Both the position numbers and the translations under genes were made by a program. Below are positions 60,977-64,000 of a DNA stretch of 64,000 nt, one piece after another. The notes beneath the pieces are model-generated. The model searched no databases, was not told the DNA's origin, and saw only the letters and a list, made by a program, of their open reading frames with translations. The stretch's first letter is position 1, and each line of letters starts with the position of its first letter. This DNA is from Epiperipatus broadwayi (Eukaryota; Onychophora; Udeonychophora; Euonychophora; Peripatidae). The stretch covers positions 1,316,115 through 1,380,114 of the forward strand of contig JAQFVV010006354.1 in the NCBI GenBank assembly GCA_028023455.1, in the 5' to 3' direction.

Positions 60977-61796
60977 ATAAATAACAAGTGATAGCAAGTT
61001 ATGTGAATAACTTGTTTTTCATAAATGTACCTTTAAAGTTTTCTTGCAATGATATATATTGCAGAGACTTTGACTATGTGGTGAAACTGAACTGAGATCA
61101 GACCCATATAGATATCTGGCTTGTTAGGCTGAGTTTGAAGACTTTACCGGTCTGAAAAATTCACACTTGCAAACTGATAGAAACCTTTTGCATAAACACT
61201 TGGAGTTAATGTTTAGAACTAGTTTCTAACTCTATCCTTCACTGATGATAGCAAATAGCTTTAAATTAGCTGATCTGATCGTGAGAAAATGAAAGAGATA
61301 GTTAATACTGACTCTTTTGTCATTTATGTAAACAAATTTTACACTTGTTTCAGTGGTTTTGGTAAAACGCCATCTATTGATCATAAATAACAAGTGGTAG
61401 CAAATTATGTGAATAACTTGTTTTTGTTTTTTCATAAATGTACCTTTAAAGTTTTCTTGCAATGATATATATTGCAGAGACTTTGACTATGTGGTGAAAC
61501 TGAACTGAGATCAGACCCATATAGATATCTGGCATGTTAGGCTGAGTTTGAAGACTTTACTGGTCTGAAGAATTCATGCTTGCAAACTGATAGAAACGTT
61601 TTGCATAAACACTTGGAGTCAATGTTTAGATCTAGTTTCTAACTCTCTCCTTCACTGATGATAGCAAATTACTTGAAATCAGCTGATCTGGGGGTGAGAA
61701 AATGAAAGAGATAGTTAATTCTGACTCTTTTGTCATTTATGTAAACAAATTTTACACTTGTTTTGGTGGTTTTGGTAAAACACCATCTATTGATCA
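60977..61796. repeat. Two tandem ~406-bp satellite units
   Basis: Unit 1 starts at 60977 and unit 2 at 61383, both with ATAAATAACAAGTG. Each contains CATAAATGTACCTTTAAAG, GAAACTGAACTGAGATCAGA and ends CCATCTATTGATCAT. They are about 95% alike and homologous to the reverse-oriented parts of 2777-4446 (CATAAATGTACCTTTGAAGG, GAAACTGAACTGAATTCAGA). (TA)n begins right after unit 2. Confidence 0.85.
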
Positions 61797-61799
61797 TAT

Positions 61800-61856
<57 letters not shown>

Positions 61857-61919
61857 CCTTCACTTAGAAGCGCTTTCAACTATCTTGTCATAATAGTTGA
61901 AAGCACTTCTAAGTGATGG

Positions 61920-62006
<87 letters not shown>
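61797..62006. repeat. (TA)n - hairpin - (TA)n
   Basis: TA tracts 61797-61855 and 61921-62006 flank an inverted repeat (61853-61883 / 61893-61923) with arms AACCTTCACTTAGAAGCGCT... and two mismatches; the loop is about 9 bp. Confidence 0.9.
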
Positions 62007-62009
<3 letters not shown>

Positions 62010-62500
62010 AAGTATGCCTATGTGTTTGAAAAGAAAGATTTTTAATAAATGTGTTTTGCCAGTTCTTTCTTATGGATCTGAGACTTGGACACTTAATAAA
62101 AGAGCAATACAGAGACTTCAAACCACTCAAAGAAGTATGGAGAGATGCTTGAAGTATGGAGAGATTCATGCTGAGAGTAACAAGAAGAGATCAAAAATGT
62201 AATGTATGGGTAAGAAAACAAACAAGTGTTACTGACCTCATTGAAAAAATTAAAAGACTGAAGTGGAGTTGCACTGGACATATTTCTAAAAGAGATGATA
62301 ATAGATGGACAATTGAAATTTTAAACTGGATTCCAATAGATTGTAAAAGACCCAGAAAGAGACCACATGTGAGATGAATGGATGGAATAAGAAAGTGAGG
62401 AGGGATGATGTGGAGAAGAGAAGCTAAAGATCAGAAAGAATGGATTGAACTTGGAGAAACCTTCATCCTGCAGTCGATTGATAATGGTTGATGATATATA
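62007..62500 (+). pseudogene. RTE-type LINE 3' end, 5'-truncated
   Basis: The first frame (from 62014) reads KRKIFNKCVLPVLSYGSETW then TLNKRAIQRLQTTQRSMER, the well-known C-terminal region of RTE-type reverse transcriptases. A 19-bp tandem duplication (62132-62150 / 62151-62169) shifts the frame, and the protein continues in the next frame as RKQTSVTDLIEKIKRLKW, then GHISKRDDNRWTIEIL and KRPRKRPHVR, with the stop replacing the usual W of RPxxRW. Later decayed codons reach an LGETFILQ-like end and the stop near 62490. The 5' end abuts (TA)n, and everything N-terminal, including the RT active site, is missing. Confidence 0.8.
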
Positions 62501-62677
62501 TTATAAACTTTTAAGTACTGTATTTTCTAATATTTATTTATAAATTTACATATATATGTCATTAAAAACCAGTCAACATTTAGATAAACCCACTATCAAT
62601 AACAATTAACAATTTCAAATTGTTGTCAAGGCAACTTCATTTTAACAATAAAGGGGGAATAATATTTATATATATAT
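62501..62677. other. AT-rich spacer ending in (TA)n
   Basis: The final (TA)n (about 62667-62676) is where the next element starts. Confidence 0.6.
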
Positions 62678-64000
62678 TGTAATGATCCGGAGAAAGAGAG
62701 TTTACTGTGATCTGCACTACAGGGTGCCATTTAGGCATTTGAACCTAGAAAAATTTATAAAGTAGGCAGATACGTAGGTCAAAAAAAAATTTTTTTTTTT
62801 AAATATTTTGGTTCTGGTCGTTAGCCTAAGTCACTAGTTCAGGGAGTAGCAGAGATTTAATAATATAATATCTTATCTAATTATATTTCAATATTAAAAA
62901 ATAAATAAAATAAGCCACTGCCAGTAATTAACATACAAAAATTTATTTACGCACATATATATATAAGATTTAAAATTATTTTAGCATCAGTTTACCTTTT
63001 GAAATTTAACTTACATTTTGAACTTTGATTAGATTTTTATTTACATTTTAATTTGTATTATAAGTTTACATTTTAATTAAGTTCGCACAGATGGAATTAT
63101 AAAAATTTGTTTTAATAATGTTGAGTATAGATCGGTTACATAGATTACAACGGTTAACAACATTTCAAAATAAACATAAACTATCAAAATATAAACTCAT
63201 TGATATTGACAATTGCAGAGGGAAATTTATAAGTAACCCAATAGTATTCACCAATAACTTAAAAGACATCCGAATAAATACATTTTAGATAGTCACTATA
63301 AGGTATCATTATTTATCGAATGTCTATATATTTTGATCAAATATGAAAACCCAAAACATACTCAACCGATAACCAATCCATGCAAGCATCTATAAACAAC
63401 TTAAATTTAATGCATTTTTATTTAGTGTTGAGTATGAATAGACTACATAGATTTGCATTTGAAAATAAAACATTCTATCCCTATTTAACCTTAGGCTAAA
63501 GGTTCGCAGCCAAAACTGGCGTCAATTTATCTGATATATCGATGCATTCAATGTAATACGAAATATGGCAGCACCAAAAGTTAAGAGAAGAAATTGCCTC
63601 TCGTCAAATAGGAATATGACATCTATCTGACAAGAAGAACAATAAAAAAAAACTTCATAGAAAGGAACTGCGTTCTCTGTCTTATAATTCCTTCCATAGG
63701 CAAATGGTGAGTGTGGCATATGAAACGATTCTGCCTGTAGCGATTCTGATATTACATCTACTAATCACACCAATATATCCCATCCATTGACCCAATTCAA
63801 CTCTGACACAAATAACCTAAGATTACTCTCCCCTAATATAACTTTACAAATCTATACAGCCATTCATGCCTGACTTAAGTTTAACATTTATATAATTTAC
63901 TTAACGGAAAACAGAAATCATAATAAAACTTAAAGAACAAAAAATAAATAAATGGAAATGATTTTAAATAAAAAATATATCAAATAACATTATTAATATT
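62678..64000 (-). mobile_element. Probable LTR, cut by window edge
   Basis: It starts TGTAATGATCCGG directly after (TA)n, as the element at 7223 does (TGTAACCGG after (AT)n). Base composition is less extreme than in the flank. AATAAA occurs on the minus strand near 62942. No coding frame is recognised to the window end, where a 1.3-kb stretch without ORFs would fit an LTR as long as those at 7223. Orientation is inferred from the analogy. Confidence 0.35.

Overview
The window is AT-rich, non-coding eukaryotic DNA, and I find no host gene in 64 kb. It holds long di-, tri- and tetranucleotide microsatellites, decayed retrotransposons of several classes, hairpin MITEs and tRNA-derived SINE heads. 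This points to a large invertebrate (metazoan) genome. The Jockey- and RTE-type LINEs are widespread in arthropods and molluscs, and the abundant (CA)n(TA)n and (CTAT)n tracts recall cephalopods, but the sequence does not fix the taxon. Nearly every short ORF is a microsatellite translation or a frame shadow of a mobile element. The exceptions are one intact Gag gene and several recognisable pseudogenes.

Layout. 1-1437: probable minus-strand LTR cut by the window edge. 2611-4517: a hairpin MITE, then a 1.67-kb palindromic array of a ~420-bp satellite ending in (TA)n. 7223-14125: a young, complete, minus-strand LTR element with 2.2-kb LTRs, a PBS and an intact Gag ORF but no pol (a gag-only, TR-GAG-like element). 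15180-16326: a DNA transposon with 48-bp TIRs around a Merlin/ISXO2-like zinc-ribbon fragment. 20931-22381: two copies of a foldback family whose loop is inverted between copies. 28630-31530: a decayed LTR element with a coiled-coil Gag fragment and an iterated PBS/LTR junction. 34129-37628: a decayed Ty3/gypsy element with both LTRs, gag with a CCHC knuckle, and an integrase C-terminal remnant. 38481-41098: a 5'-truncated Jockey-type LINE with (AAT)n on both sides. 48865-49337: a perfect (CTAT)n tract of about 118 units. 54389-54551: a 163-bp MITE with near-identical arms. 56900-58960: a fossil Jockey-type LINE. 60834-62500: tandem duplications, two further satellite units, a hairpin inside (TA)n, and an RTE 3' end. 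62678-64000: start of another probable LTR.

Nothing here forms a pathway. The parts relate as mobile elements and the microsatellites they sit in or seeded: at least ten element edges coincide with (TA)n or (AAT)n tracts. The most notable objects are the gag-only LTR element, with its locally divergent LTR ends and an exon-like antisense ORF in the LTR; the palindromic satellite family that repeatedly terminates in (TA)n; and the foldback family with loop inversion.
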